Counted from the stretch's first letter, positions 16,816 through 26,196 are shown. The stretch: DNA of 64,000 nt from Lentibacillus populi (GCA_014642895.1 BMJD01000011.1:1-64000), one strand, 5' to 3'. Program-made: numbers and translations. The notes: generated by a model from the letters alone, not told the origin.

Positions 16816-17940
16816 TCATGATTTACCTTCATCTTGTTGAATCGGCAGCAGGGTTGTCACAGAAAATCCGTCATTGCCATCAATAATGATTTTTCCGTCG
16901 AGCGTAGCTGTTCGTTCTTCCATCCCGATAATTCCCAGCCCCTTTTCGATTTTAGCTGCGCCCTTGCCATTATCCTTCACAACAATCCGAATCAGCTTAT
17001 TCAGGACGTTTACATCAACTGCAATCAGAGTACTCGCCTCCGCATATTTCAACGAATTGGTAAGTGCTTCTGTCACATTCTCTTGGATAATCTTCCACTG
17101 CATGTGTGTAATTCGGTCCATATTCCCTCTATAGGTCAGCATAGTACGCTTATCGTGTCTGGCTTGAAATTCATCAATATACAGTTTTAAACGGTTAATC
17201 CCCACCTGCTCGATTGACGGTTTCAGATTTTTTAATGTCAATCGAATGCTCTCAATGCCGTCCTGGGTAATCCCAATCGCATTTTGCAATAATTGTTCTG
17301 CTTTTTCCTGATCGCCTCTCATAAGCCTTTTCGCTGCTTCCATTTGAATAAGCGCTCCCGTAATCGCATGACCGATATCATCATGAATCTCCTGGGAAAT
17401 TCGGTTGCGTTCCTCCAATTTAAACATATAAGCAGATTGCTTCATATACGCATCATTCTCATTGATTTGTTTCATCAGTTTTTGCTGCATGATCCGCATT
17501 GCATCCAGCTGCTCTTCCTTTTTTACCAGCTTTTCGTGAAAAAATTTCCCCATTGTATATGTAAAAAATGTATAAATTGCTATTAATACATATATCGCTC
17601 TTATTTCTTGCTGCACGTAAAAGACAGGAACAATGGCCAGAATAAAAGACAAAATTGTGCGCGTCTTCCATTTATCCAGCAATTCCACAACTGATAATGG
17701 TAGCAGCAATATAAATAATGCACTTACATGAACATTTCCCATGATTGACAAAGTCATGGAAAAAAGTAAAAACAGGGTAACAAGCACCTGCCGGGATGAA
17801 AGGTGCAAGCAAATATTGATGCACAGATACAATAAGAGCAAAAGCACTGCCCAGGAAAGACCGATCGTTTCCTGATAAATAAGGGTCAGCCCCATAAAGA
17901 AAATAAGGATCAGCTTATTGAGAATCGCCCATCTTTCCAT
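16816..17940 (-). CDS. sensor histidine kinase, HisKA_3 type (LnrJ-like)
   Basis: 374 residues. The N-terminal 135 residues contain about five membrane helices with short loops and no extracellular domain, as in kinases that sense damage within the membrane. A coiled linker leads to the HisKA_3 dimerisation domain with phosphoacceptor His in EERNRISQEIHDDIGHAITG. The HATPase_c part shows the N box (NVTEALTNSLKYAEA) and G boxes (VKDNGKG, GLGIIGMEER). It starts immediately after the regulator's stop. The signal is likely a membrane-active antibiotic by analogy to LnrJ. Confidence 0.85.
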   Translation of the reverse strand: MERWAILNKLILIFFMGLTLIYQETIGLSWAVLLLLLYLCINICLHLSSRQVLVTLFLLFSMTLSIMGNVHVSALFILLLPLSVVELLDKWKTRTILSFILAIVPVFYVQQEIRAIYVLIAIYTFFTYTMGKFFHEKLVKKEEQLDAMRIMQQKLMKQINENDAYMKQSAYMFKLEERNRISQEIHDDIGHAITGALIQMEAAKRLMRGDQEKAEQLLQNAIGITQDGIESIRLTLKNLKPSIEQVGINRLKLYIDEFQARHDKRTMLTYRGNMDRITHMQWKIIQENVTEALTNSLKYAEASTLIAVDVNVLNKLIRIVVKDNGKGAAKIEKGLGIIGMEERTATLDGKIIIDGNDGFSVTTLLPIQQDEGKS

Positions 17941-18582
17941 CTAATACACTTTTCCTGTTAAGTAATAAACGGCAATTTGCGTACGGTGCTTCAACCCGGT
18001 TTTCCCCAAAATGGTGGTGATATAATTGGCCACCGTTCCCCCTGAAATATACATATGTTCAGCTATTTCCTTGTTGGAATAACCCTTCGCAATAAAAGCC
18101 ATAATTTCCAGTTCCCGCTTGGTAAATAAGCTTGTGTCGATCTTTACCTCAGCAACCTGTTCGTTATTGGATAGGCTTGATTTAAGCTTATCCAGCATTT
18201 CATCCTGGATAATGCTTGTGCCATAATAAACACTTTTGAGAGCATCGCGTATCCGCTCAGGGTCATTATTCTTCAGCAAATAACCTTTCGCCCCATTTTT
18301 GATGGCACCAAGTATGTATTCATCATCATCAAACGTCGTTAAAATGACTGGCTTTGTTCCCGTGGTATCCACAATCTGCTTTGTCGCTTCCACCCCGTTC
18401 ATACGGGGCATCCGTACGTCTAATAAGGCAATATCGACATCATGGTTCTTGCAATATTCCACAGCTTCATCCCCGTCATTCACCAGTACCAGCACTTCAA
18501 ATTCTTCATAGGTTGATAGAATGATATTCAGTCCTTCCCGGATGAACGAATTGTCATCCGCGATAATTAGTTTAATGGCCAC
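17941..18582 (-). CDS. NarL/LuxR-type response regulator (LnrK-like)
   Basis: 213 residues from a GTG at 18582, chosen because GGGAGGG lies six bases before it; the longer frame has no site. Receiver domain: acidic pair in LIIADDNSF, phospho-Asp in IALLDVRMPRMNG, Thr in VILTTFDDDE, Lys in GAKGYLLK. The C-terminal LuxR-type HTH (FTKRELEIMAFIAKGYSNKE then IAEHMYISGGTVANY) binds DNA. First gene of the module, followed without gap by its kinase. In B. subtilis the kinase precedes the regulator; here the order is reversed. Confidence 0.88.
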   Translation of the reverse strand: MAIKLIIADDNSFIREGLNIILSTYEEFEVLVLVNDGDEAVEYCKNHDVDIALLDVRMPRMNGVEATKQIVDTTGTKPVILTTFDDDEYILGAIKNGAKGYLLKNNDPERIRDALKSVYYGTSIIQDEMLDKLKSSLSNNEQVAEVKIDTSLFTKRELEIMAFIAKGYSNKEIAEHMYISGGTVANYITTILGKTGLKHRTQIAVYYLTGKVY

Positions 18583-18893
18583 AAGCATCCCTCCCGTTGG
18601 TATGTTTATTTCGAACGTATCTAATTTACATAAATCATAATGGAAACGGGGATGTTTGGCAACGTCACGAAACACAATTGTACCCTTGCATACGAAGAAT
18701 CCATTTCGTTCAACAGATAGCCGTTCACAGATATTTAAAAGTCCATAATGCAGACTTCAATACTATAGGATTACATTTTGTCATATTTTGAAATGAACTG
18801 TAATTAAATTGTATCCTCTTTCTAATCTAATAATCTATATAATTTGCTAGAATAGAATCTAGTAATCAAAAATACACCAAGGGAGAGTACATA
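18583..18893. other. divergent intergenic region, no gene
   Basis: This 311-bp spacer separates the leftward two-component operon from the rightward NlpC/P60 gene and must hold both promoters. A modest candidate for the right gene is TTGTCA (about 18778) with a 17-base spacer and TAATTA. No clear dyad for the response regulator was seen. Confidence 0.3.
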
Positions 18894-19742
18894 ATGTTAA
18901 ACAGGAACCATTCTTTAAAAAAGTATATAGTATCTACAGGTTTTGTCACGTCACTCGCATTTACACCAGTGGTCGCCGGAAGTGTTTTTGCTCATGGTGC
19001 AGCACCAAATGAGAGTACAAGCCAAAACAATGCAACCGTTAATGAAGCAGCTGGTAATGAGGAAGCTGCACCCGCTGTTACCATAAGTTCAGATCTTATT
19101 TCAGCGGGTGACAGAGGTAAAGCTGTTACGAATGTACAATCAGCATTAAATAACCATGGTTACAATCTGAATGTTGACGGAATTTTTGGACCAAATACGG
19201 ATAATGCTGTAAGAGATTTTCAACAGGATAATGCTCTTGCAGTCGACGGAATTGTCGGACCAGAAACGAAAAAAGCTCTAAATACTGCATCTAACACGGA
19301 GGAAGAGGAGTTAACCATTACCGAGGCACCTACCCAGCAAACAGAATCTGCAACAGTAAACACTTCATCTTCTTCAGCGTCTGATGTTGTTTCGATTGCC
19401 GAAAGCTTGGTTGGTACCCCTTATCTATTTGGCGGAACAACGCCTGAAACAGGGTTTGACAGCAGTGGTTTCGTCAACTATGTATTTGAACAAGTCGGCA
19501 TCTCATTAGACAGAACCCACGCTGAAATGTGGGAAAATAATGGTACGCCTGTAGATAACCCAAGCCCTGGCGATGTTGTATTTTTCCAGAATACGTATAA
19601 AGACGGTGTATCTCACAGCGGTATCTACATTGGCAACAACCAAATGATTCATGCAGGTACAGAAGAAACAGGGGTAGAAATTGCATCTTTGGATAACAGC
19701 TATTGGCAAAGTCATTATCTTGGTGCAAAATCGTTTCAATAG
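18894..19742 (+). CDS. secreted PG_binding_1 + NlpC/P60 protein with Ser in place of the catalytic Cys
   Basis: 282 residues: Sec signal peptide (cleavage near VFAHG, residue 35), a PG_binding_1 domain (about 70-130: GDRGKAVTNVQSALNNHGY, DGIFGPNTDNAVRDFQ, DGIVGPETKKAL), a Ser/Thr/Glu linker, and an NlpC/P60 (C40) domain from about 160. The domain opens normally (SLVGTPYLFGGTTPETGFD), but the motif that is DCSG in active peptidases is DSSG (codons AGC AGT). The His motif SHSGIYIGNNQMIHAG is intact. So it is either a non-catalytic wall-binding protein or an unusual Ser variant. SD GGGAGAG; terminator at 19767. Confidence 0.85.
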   Translation: MLNRNHSLKKYIVSTGFVTSLAFTPVVAGSVFAHGAAPNESTSQNNATVNEAAGNEEAAPAVTISSDLISAGDRGKAVTNVQSALNNHGYNLNVDGIFGPNTDNAVRDFQQDNALAVDGIVGPETKKALNTASNTEEEELTITEAPTQQTESATVNTSSSSASDVVSIAESLVGTPYLFGGTTPETGFDSSGFVNYVFEQVGISLDRTHAEMWENNGTPVDNPSPGDVVFFQNTYKDGVSHSGIYIGNNQMIHAGTEETGVEIASLDNSYWQSHYLGAKSFQ

Positions 19743-19766
19743 ACAAGCCCAGTATTGAATTAAACA

Positions 19767-19813
19767 CCTTCCAGTTGAAATTCCGTACTATTTTTCCACT
19801 GGAAGGTTTTTTT
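19767..19813 (+). terminator. Rho-independent terminator of the NlpC/P60 gene
   Basis: Nine-bp stem CCTTCCAGT / ACTGGAAGG (19767-19775 and 19798-19806) followed by seven T. Confidence 0.85.
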
Positions 19814-19932
19814 AGAGTCCCACTACAATGATGCATGCCTTTCCCCCAAAGCTGGCACCTATCAAGTCCTTTTTCCCAAGGCACGTAAAAATTCAATTAA
19901 AAGTTTTGCAATTAAAGGTTTTGTATGAAATT

Positions 19933-19973
19933 CCAAAAAAATGCAGGTGCATGAATCAATATCATGCGCCTGC
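19933..19973 (-). terminator. Rho-independent terminator of the efflux pump gene
   Basis: Stem GCAGGTGCATGA / TCATGCGCCTGC (19943-19954 and 19962-19973, one mismatch). On the minus strand it is followed by ATTTTTTT, downstream of the leftward gene at 20024. Confidence 0.75.
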
Positions 19974-20023
19974 TCTCGTTTTGTTCGTAACATTGGTTTT
20001 TCACTTTACAAATTGTATAATTT

Positions 20024-21196
20024 TTACGCATGATCTTTGGCGAGGTCCTTCCACGCAAAGGTTATGCCAATACCTACTGCCAGTAAAATAGCTGCAAAGT
20101 AAAAAGGATAATCCAAATCTATATCAAACAAAAGCCCGCCAATTACTGGACCAATCACGTTACCAATACTCGTAAACATGGAATTCATACCGGCAACAAA
20201 GCCTTGCTCGTTTCCCGCAATCCTTGACAGGTAATTGGTAACAGCCGGACGCATTAAGTCAAAGCCGACAAAAATGGTTACCGTAACAGCCAATATCGTG
20301 TAATATTCGTGTACAAGAGTCATTAAAAATACCAAAACGGTCGAGAAAATCAAGCAGTAACGGATTAAACGAATCTCACCAAACCATTTGATAAAATAGC
20401 CAAAGAAGACGACCTGAAATATCGCACCCAATATACCGCCACCAGAAATCATAATCGCAATATCTGTCGGTGTAAAACCAAATTTGTGGTCAGCAAACAA
20501 TGAGAACAACGATTCAAACGATGACAGGCCAAACGAAAATATAAAGATAATCAAAAAAGAAATGAGATAAACTGGTGCGAATATCCGCTTCCAGCCTGTT
20601 GTTTGTGCTCCTGGTATCTGCTGTACATCATCATGGTGCCGCTCAGGCTCACGTAGCAGAATAACCGATAGTACAACTGCTACCAACGCGAAACCAGCAG
20701 CAAAGAAAAACGGCACTCTCGTTCCAATGCCTGCCAAAAAACCGCCTACTCCTGGTCCAATGATAAATCCAGTGTTAATGGCTGCTGACATATACCCAAG
20801 TGCCTTCGGGCGATATTCGAGTGACGTAATATCGGCAATGTACGCTGTAACGGCGGACATGATAAAAGCTGCACTAACACCACCAAACATGCGGGAAATG
20901 AACAGGACAACAACATCCTGCCCGATGCCGAACAGAAATTCAGAAAAAGCAAAGATAACTAATCCAATCACAATCATTCTTTTTCGTCCCAAACGATCCA
21001 CCCATCTCCCAGCAACCGGTGAAGCCAGTAGCTGCAAAAAGGCAAATGCTGCAACAAGATATCCAACAATCGAACCGGATAAATGTAATTCATTCATAAT
21101 GGTTGGTACAACGGGAATAACAAGACTAATCCCCAAAAATGCCAAAAATAAATTTATTAATACAATGACAAGTGCCATCGTTTGTTTTTTCTCCAT
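20024..21196 (-). CDS. bmr: MFS multidrug efflux transporter, Bmr/NorA type
   Basis: 390 residues, 12 membrane helices (DHA1 family). It matches the B. subtilis Bmr pattern closely: MEKK start, NLFLAFLGISLVIPVVPTI, the motif A loop GRWVDRLGRKRM, the motif C signature GFIIGPGVGGFLAG, and near the end GNEQGFVAGMNSMFTSIGN. Such pumps export hydrophobic cations and fluoroquinolones using the proton gradient. The promoter region has the long-spacer form recognised by MerR-type activators; the nearest MerR gene (22140) is broken. NorA or Blt are alternative names for the same subfamily. Confidence 0.85.
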   Translation of the reverse strand: MEKKQTMALVIVLINLFLAFLGISLVIPVVPTIMNELHLSGSIVGYLVAAFAFLQLLASPVAGRWVDRLGRKRMIVIGLVIFAFSEFLFGIGQDVVVLFISRMFGGVSAAFIMSAVTAYIADITSLEYRPKALGYMSAAINTGFIIGPGVGGFLAGIGTRVPFFFAAGFALVAVVLSVILLREPERHHDDVQQIPGAQTTGWKRIFAPVYLISFLIIFIFSFGLSSFESLFSLFADHKFGFTPTDIAIMISGGGILGAIFQVVFFGYFIKWFGEIRLIRYCLIFSTVLVFLMTLVHEYYTILAVTVTIFVGFDLMRPAVTNYLSRIAGNEQGFVAGMNSMFTSIGNVIGPVIGGLLFDIDLDYPFYFAAILLAVGIGITFAWKDLAKDHA

Positions 21197-21228
21197 ACCA
21201 TGTTACTCCTTTTATAAACTGTAAAACA

Positions 21229-21259
21229 TAATTTAAACCTTCACATAAGGGAGAGTCAA
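21229..21259 (-). promoter_or_regulatory. MerR-type promoter candidate for the efflux pump
   Basis: On the minus strand TTGACT (21259-21254) and AAATTA (21234-21229) are separated by 19 bp. The spacer contains CTCCC-TTATGTG-AAGG, an imperfect dyad of the kind bound by BmrR/Mta/BltR-like MerR activators. An overlong spacer is characteristic of promoters that need such activators. SD AAGGAG follows about 25 bases later. Confidence 0.45.
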
Positions 21260-21913
21260 ACTTTTTTATCCTGTTGTTTTTGTTTTTACAGATAGAATAA
21301 ACGATTACTTACAGTATGCGTGAAATTGTAAAAAACATGATCATACATATCAGGATGAAAATAACTTTCTGAACTTATCGTTTCATCCATTTAATCCAAT
21401 CATGATTGTACTATATTTTAGTTCAAAAGGTCCTTTACGACGACTTTATTTTTCGTAAAAAAGGCAAATAGCACCTGCTACCAACAAACAATAACTGTTC
21501 CAAGCATCCTCAGCAGACTCTTGGACAGCCCTATGTCAAAAACAATATGAATCCTTATTACTGTAAAAAAGTTAAGGAGGATTAGGACTAATTTCGATCC
21601 AATAATTAATCGGGGATAAGGAGTACTCTTTTGTGGATACCTGAGGAGTTCTTATCACCTGAATTGCTTAATATCCATCTCTATGAATATACTTTATTTA
21701 TGCAGTGTTTTGGAGGGCATATCAAGAGTGAGTGATATACTCTTTGACAAGCCGAAATTGTTATTCTGAAGTGCGAGAAATCCCCTGATTATACACAATA
21801 CTTCGAACTTGATAATCAAGTGGCTGATGAGGACATTCATCGTTATGAATGAAAAATATTTCATAATCCTCCCGTCTAGTTTCTCTAGGATTTCCGTTAT
21901 GTCGGGTGCTTAT

Positions 21914-22093
21914 ATGGAAGAGAACACGGAGGAAAATAATGTTGGAGATGACTTCGACTTCGGCCTTGAAAGGATCTTGGATGGGATTGAACAGTATCTA
22001 GGCTCGAAAAAGGGACAGCAGTCCTTCTATGATTTGCTAGTCAGGAAAAGGCAATTTTACAAGAACGTTAGAAAAAATTCATTTAACTGTTGA
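21914..22093 (+). pseudogene. C-terminal fragment of a TetR-family regulator
   Basis: The frame contains MEENTEENNVGDDFDFG and then LERILDGIEQYLGSKKG, which resembles the last 30 residues of TetR regulators with a TetR-class C-terminal domain (FDFGLERILDGLE). No HTH or earlier part is found in 21260-21913, which otherwise shows no recognisable gene. It is probably what is left of a deleted regulator. Confidence 0.45.
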
Positions 22094-22139
22094 CCCTCCT
22101 CTTGGGGAAGCCTTTAAAGTACTAAATGAGGTGGTTAAA

Positions 22140-22880
22140 ATGCTTTACACGGTAAAAGAAATGGCTAAATTCGCAAATGTAACGATTAAAACACTTCATC
22201 ACTATCACAAAATCGGCCTTTTATATCCATATAAGGTGAGTGAAGCCGGCTATCGCCTTTATGGAATGAAAGAACTCGAACGGCTGCAGCAAATTCTATT
22301 TTATCGAGAATTGGATTTTCCCCTCAAAGAGATCAAAAACTACTGGATGGTGGGCCTGACCGAATATCCGTCTTGTCCGGGCAGAAGCAGCTAATTCTTG
22401 CCCGTAAACAAAGACTGGACCAGCTCATTCAAACGCTGGATGAATCCATTCGGCATGCTCAGAAAGGAGAAATTATGGATCAATCAGCAATGTTTAACGG
22501 TTTTAAAAGCGAAGAGGAATGGAAGGCGGCCTTGTCGGAACAAAATGCGCATCTCAAGCAAGAATACGACTTCGATTTACTTGGAAAAAACGCGAGACGT
22601 TCCATCCATGAATGAAGCGGCGTTAGAAGCTAAACATTTTCAGGACGCGATGGCTAAGTCGCTAAGGGAAGGATTAAGCGTTAACGACGAAAAGGTAGAG
22701 CAGCTAATCCGTGAACATCTTGATTTTCTGAATCAGCATGGACATGAAACTAAGGCAATCGATTTTGTAGCCCAAACCAGGTTCTTCTTACACGATGACT
22801 TTCATCTTAACATGCTGGAGAACCAGCAGACGGGCCTTGCCTATTACCTCTGTATCGCGGCAGAAGCGTTTGCTTCCTAA
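22140..22880 (+). pseudogene. MerR/TipAS (Mta-like) regulator with two frameshifts
   Basis: Starting at the ATG at 22140 (GAGGTGG five bases before), the N-terminal MerR HTH is complete: YTVKEMAKFANVTIKTLHHY, HKIGLLYPYKVSEAGYRLY, LQQILFYRELDFPLKEIK. The frame is lost near 22345. The coiled linker (KQRLDQLIQTLDESIRHAQK) and first part of the TipAS domain (MDQSAMFNGFKSEEEW) lie in a second frame, and the rest (MNEAALEAKHFQDAMAKSL to LCIAAEAFAS) in a third. The joined protein would be about 246 residues, the size of Mta/TipAL. In B. subtilis Mta activates bmr and blt, and here a Bmr-type pump lies 0.9 kb away. Confidence 0.8.
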
Positions 22881-22918
22881 GATGATTTAGAACAAAACAG
22901 CGACTTCTGTAACAATAA

Positions 22919-22960
22919 AGATCCAATCTACCCTGCTTAAATAGGGAGATTGGATTTTTT
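22919..22960 (+). terminator. Rho-independent terminator after the MerR remnant
   Basis: Stem ATCCAATCT / AGATTGGAT (22921-22929, 22947-22955) with an inner CCCT/AGGG pair, followed by TTTTTT. From here to 23306 no gene is seen. Confidence 0.85.
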
Positions 22961-23306
22961 GAATTCTGCCCCCTATAAACTGGATGAAAGACTCTTTTCT
23001 TGCTATCCAAACGAGATTGGGCGCTCATCTAGAAAACAACCCAAGGCTATTGAAGATAGATGTATGCTATTATGTGCAAAGCATTTTCTCAAACTAAAAA
23101 ACCGCATATTGGCGGGTGATAACATGTACTTATAATCTTTATTACACTATTTACAGAATCACCGTACCGTGCTAATCTTGTAAAAAAGGAGGGAATTTTC
23201 AAAATGGTTATGATTTATCAAATCTGAAGGCTCTAATCATTATCTTTTTTCAAAGTGGAAGACAAAACGGTACATGTAAAAGTAAAAGATAATGAGGAGA
23301 ATATAT

Positions 23307-24323
23307 ATGAAGTTCAAAAACGTAATAAACAGATTAAATGCTATACAAAAAGAAGTGGATTTTTCAGGAACCGTATATGTAAAAGTAAAAGATTCCGTTT
23401 TCACAGAAAGTTATGGCTATGCAAACCGTACGGAGAAAATTGCCAATCAAGTAAAAACAAGGTACGGGATCGCCTCCGGTTGTAAAATCTTTACAGCTAT
23501 AGCGATTTGTCAGCTTGTCGAGCAAGGGAAGCTGAGATTTGAGACAAGGCTGGTCGATTGTCTTGACATCCCCTTTCCTTATTTTGATGAAGGTGTCACC
23601 GTTCATCATTTACTTACTCATACATCAGGCATACCAGATTATTTTGATGAAGATGAAATGGATGATTACGAAGAGCTTTGGCTGCAAAAGCCAATGTATC
23701 TGATCAGACGTTTGCATGACTTTCTGCCATTTTTCCAAAACGAACAGATGAAATCGCCTGCTGGTGCGACGTTTCACTATAATAATGCAGAATATATTGT
23801 CCTGGGATTAATTATTGAACAGGTGTCTGGCTACACTTTTAGTGATTATGTGGAGCAGTTTATCTTTAAGAAAGCCGGTATGAATGATTCCGGCTATTTT
23901 GAAATGGATTCCTTACCTGAGAGAGTCGCTTATGGTTACATCAAAAAACCTGACGGCGGATACCGAACAAATATATATTCCATTCCCGTAAAAGGTGGCT
24001 CAGACGGCGGTGCTTATGTAACTGCAGAAGATATGGTCAAGTGCTGGGAAGAATTATCTAACTATAAGCTTTTAACGAAAGAAATGACGGAAAAACTTCT
24101 GACCCCACAGATACAGGTAGAGGAAGATATCTTTTATGGCTATGGGCTGTATATGCAAATGGATCAAGATAAAGTAGTAAAGTATATACTGATGGGCTAT
24201 GATCCAGGAATAAACTTTCGTGCGGTGTTTTATCCAGAAACATCTTTGAATATTGTTGTTTGTTCAAATAAATCGGACGGTGCATATGAGGTAATTACGG
24301 GGATACAGGAAGCATTGAGGTGA
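23307..24323 (+). CDS. serine hydrolase, beta-lactamase/penicillin-binding fold
   Basis: 338 residues from the ATG at 23307 (GAGGAG seven bases upstream). It is a Beta-lactamase-class C/PBP4*-like esterase-peptidase: nucleophile motif SGCK (S-x-x-K) in GIASGCKIFTAIAI, second motif YNN in FHYNNAEYIVLGLIIEQVSG, and LLTHTSGIPDYF between them. The third motif, commonly HxG or KTG, appears as GYDPG. No signal peptide is visible, so it should be cytoplasmic. It stands alone with its own terminator; substrate unknown. Confidence 0.85.
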   Translation: MKFKNVINRLNAIQKEVDFSGTVYVKVKDSVFTESYGYANRTEKIANQVKTRYGIASGCKIFTAIAICQLVEQGKLRFETRLVDCLDIPFPYFDEGVTVHHLLTHTSGIPDYFDEDEMDDYEELWLQKPMYLIRRLHDFLPFFQNEQMKSPAGATFHYNNAEYIVLGLIIEQVSGYTFSDYVEQFIFKKAGMNDSGYFEMDSLPERVAYGYIKKPDGGYRTNIYSIPVKGGSDGGAYVTAEDMVKCWEELSNYKLLTKEMTEKLLTPQIQVEEDIFYGYGLYMQMDQDKVVKYILMGYDPGINFRAVFYPETSLNIVVCSNKSDGAYEVITGIQEALR

Positions 24324-24325
24324 TG

Positions 24326-24354
24326 AAAAGGGAGCTGTGCTGGCTCCCTTTTTG
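24326..24354 (+). terminator. Rho-independent terminator of the serine hydrolase gene
   Basis: AAAGGGAG / CTCCCTTT stem (24327-24334 and 24344-24351) followed by a T-rich tract, starting two bases after the stop codon. Confidence 0.75.
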
Positions 24355-24379
24355 TTATTCTCCTTTTTTTCCAGCAGTT

Positions 24380-24532
24380 CGATTGACTCTGGGATACGCT
24401 CAATCGGTTTCGGTGCAAGCACGATCAACTTTGGGCACGGTTCGATCAATTTAAGGTGCCCTCGATCGAATTTGTGTGCGGCTCGAGCGTTTCCAGAGCA
24501 CGCCCGATCGATTTCTGAAACCGCAGCTCAAT
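24380..24532. repeat. degenerate 21-bp tandem repeat array, about 7-8 units
   Basis: Units begin at 24380, 24401, 24422, 24443, 24463, 24484, 24505 and 24527, each starting CGATCRA or a close variant and ending GTGC-CGGCT-like. Unit lengths are 21, 21, 21, 20, 21, 21 and 22. The sequence differs from the array at 7010, but the period is the same. It fills the gap between two convergent genes and touches the stop of the amidohydrolase. Confidence 0.8.
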
Positions 24533-26158
24533 TCAATCCTGAAATACAACCTTTCCATCCATAACCGTTAATTCTACTTTCGCCTCTCTAATTTGTTCAA
24601 TAGGCACATCAAACAAGTTACGGTCAAGAACAATTACATCAGCTAATTTCCCTTTTTCCAGCGTTCCCAAATCATGCTCACGGAACCCTCCATAGGCTGA
24701 TCCTAATGTATAACTACGTAATGCTTCCGCCAATGTAATCTTTTCATCCGGATTCCAGCCATCTTCCGGATTCCCGTCATTAAACACCCTTGTCACGGCA
24801 CGATATATTTCCACCATCGGATCCAAATCAACGACAGGGAAATCAGTTCCGAATGCCATTTTAGCTCCATGCTGTTTCAAAGTGTTAATCGGCCAGGTTA
24901 AATGTTCGCGTGTTTTTCCTAAACGATCAAGGTAGTCGTTTTCCTTAAACCTATCGGATACAGCCAAATGTTCCGGTTGCATAGATGCAATAACGCCTAA
25001 TTCAGAAAAACGATTAAGATCATCTGGATGGATCACTTCAATATGCTCAATCGTATGCCGGGAATCCCGAATTCCATTAACTGTTTGTGCTGTTTCAAAG
25101 GAATCCAATCCTAAACGGACTGCACCATCACCACAAGCGTGAAGACGAATACGAAAGCCTTCGCTATCTGCATCTACAATCCATTGTTTGACTTCATCGA
25201 CCGGTATAAGCGTATTGCCGCGCGTTTCCGGACGGTCCGAATAAGGTTCCAAGAGATAGGCGGTGTACGTAGTCGGGACGCCATCCAAAAATTGTTTCAG
25301 GCCAGAAAACATGAGTTTATCAGAATTGTATTTTTTTCTTAACATCCTGGGTCGCTCCAAATCTCCGTTTAATGCGGTCAGAAATTGGATACGGGTTGTT
25401 AATTTCCCTTTTTCTTCAAACGCTTGATATAGATCAAGATCCCCTAATTCGAGATTAGGAAGCGGAAGCATATCGCTTACCGTTGTAATTCCCAATCTAG
25501 CTGCTTGCCCCATGAAATTTTGCAGTATCCTCTCTTTACGCACTCTTGGAATACTAGTAAATGCTTCTTTGGCCAATCCCATCGCTGTTTCATATAAAAA
25601 TCCTGACGGTTCCCCATTTTCGTCTCTTGTTATCTCGCCAAAAGGTGGATCAGGTGTATTTCGATCAACATGAATAAGCTCCAGTGCTTTACTATTCAGC
25701 CAAGCACCGTGGCATTCCGCATTGAAAAGGAAAACGGGGCGATCCGGGATAAGTTTGTCAAGGGTTGAACGATGTGGAAGTTTTTTATCATCCCAAAATA
25801 CATGGTACCAGCTGAAGCCAATCACCCAAGGATCATCAGGCCGACTGTCAGCAAATATCTTGACCATTTCAGCCGTTTCCTGCTCAGACTTTGCACCAAT
25901 CAGTGATACACTGTCCTGCGATAGACTCCCAAGAAATAAATGCAGGTGAAAATCCTGAAAACCAGGCATAATTAATTTTTCCCCATAGTGAAGAACCTTT
26001 GTATTTGGCCCGATGAAGTCCTTTATTTCTTCATTGGATCCCACTGCCAAAATATAACGCCCCTTAATTGCCACCGATCCGCTAATCGGTTTGTCCTCAA
26101 CTCCGGTAAATATCGCTTCACTATTTAATATGAGATCTGCCTTTTCAAACGAATGCAT
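24533..26158 (-). CDS. YtcJ-like amidohydrolase (amidohydrolase_3 family)
   Basis: 541 residues, metal-dependent hydrolase of the TIM-barrel superfamily. The metal-ligand HxH is in MPGFQDFHLHLFLGSL; further ligands appear in LHACGDGAV and HTIEHIEV, and the catalytic Asp in AFGTDFPVVD; the C-terminal beta-sandwich ends ADVIVLDRNLFDVP. Relatives are annotated from YtcJ or NfdA (N-substituted formamide deformylase) with mostly unknown substrates. Last gene of the leftward catabolic cluster, 38 bases after the GNAT-nitrilase gene, so it may hydrolyse an N-acyl or N-formyl amine in that pathway. Confidence 0.8.
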   Translation of the reverse strand: MHSFEKADLILNSEAIFTGVEDKPISGSVAIKGRYILAVGSNEEIKDFIGPNTKVLHYGEKLIMPGFQDFHLHLFLGSLSQDSVSLIGAKSEQETAEMVKIFADSRPDDPWVIGFSWYHVFWDDKKLPHRSTLDKLIPDRPVFLFNAECHGAWLNSKALELIHVDRNTPDPPFGEITRDENGEPSGFLYETAMGLAKEAFTSIPRVRKERILQNFMGQAARLGITTVSDMLPLPNLELGDLDLYQAFEEKGKLTTRIQFLTALNGDLERPRMLRKKYNSDKLMFSGLKQFLDGVPTTYTAYLLEPYSDRPETRGNTLIPVDEVKQWIVDADSEGFRIRLHACGDGAVRLGLDSFETAQTVNGIRDSRHTIEHIEVIHPDDLNRFSELGVIASMQPEHLAVSDRFKENDYLDRLGKTREHLTWPINTLKQHGAKMAFGTDFPVVDLDPMVEIYRAVTRVFNDGNPEDGWNPDEKITLAEALRSYTLGSAYGGFREHDLGTLEKGKLADVIVLDRNLFDVPIEQIREAKVELTVMDGKVVFQD

Positions 26159-26196
26159 TTGCTTCCTCCCCCTAATTTACTAACGGGCCAATTTGA

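Noticed and set aside
24337-24564. Plus-strand frame through the 21-bp array encoding seven-residue repeats
   Set aside because: The frame stays open because 21 is a multiple of three; it has no ribosome site and runs into the antisense of the amidohydrolase.
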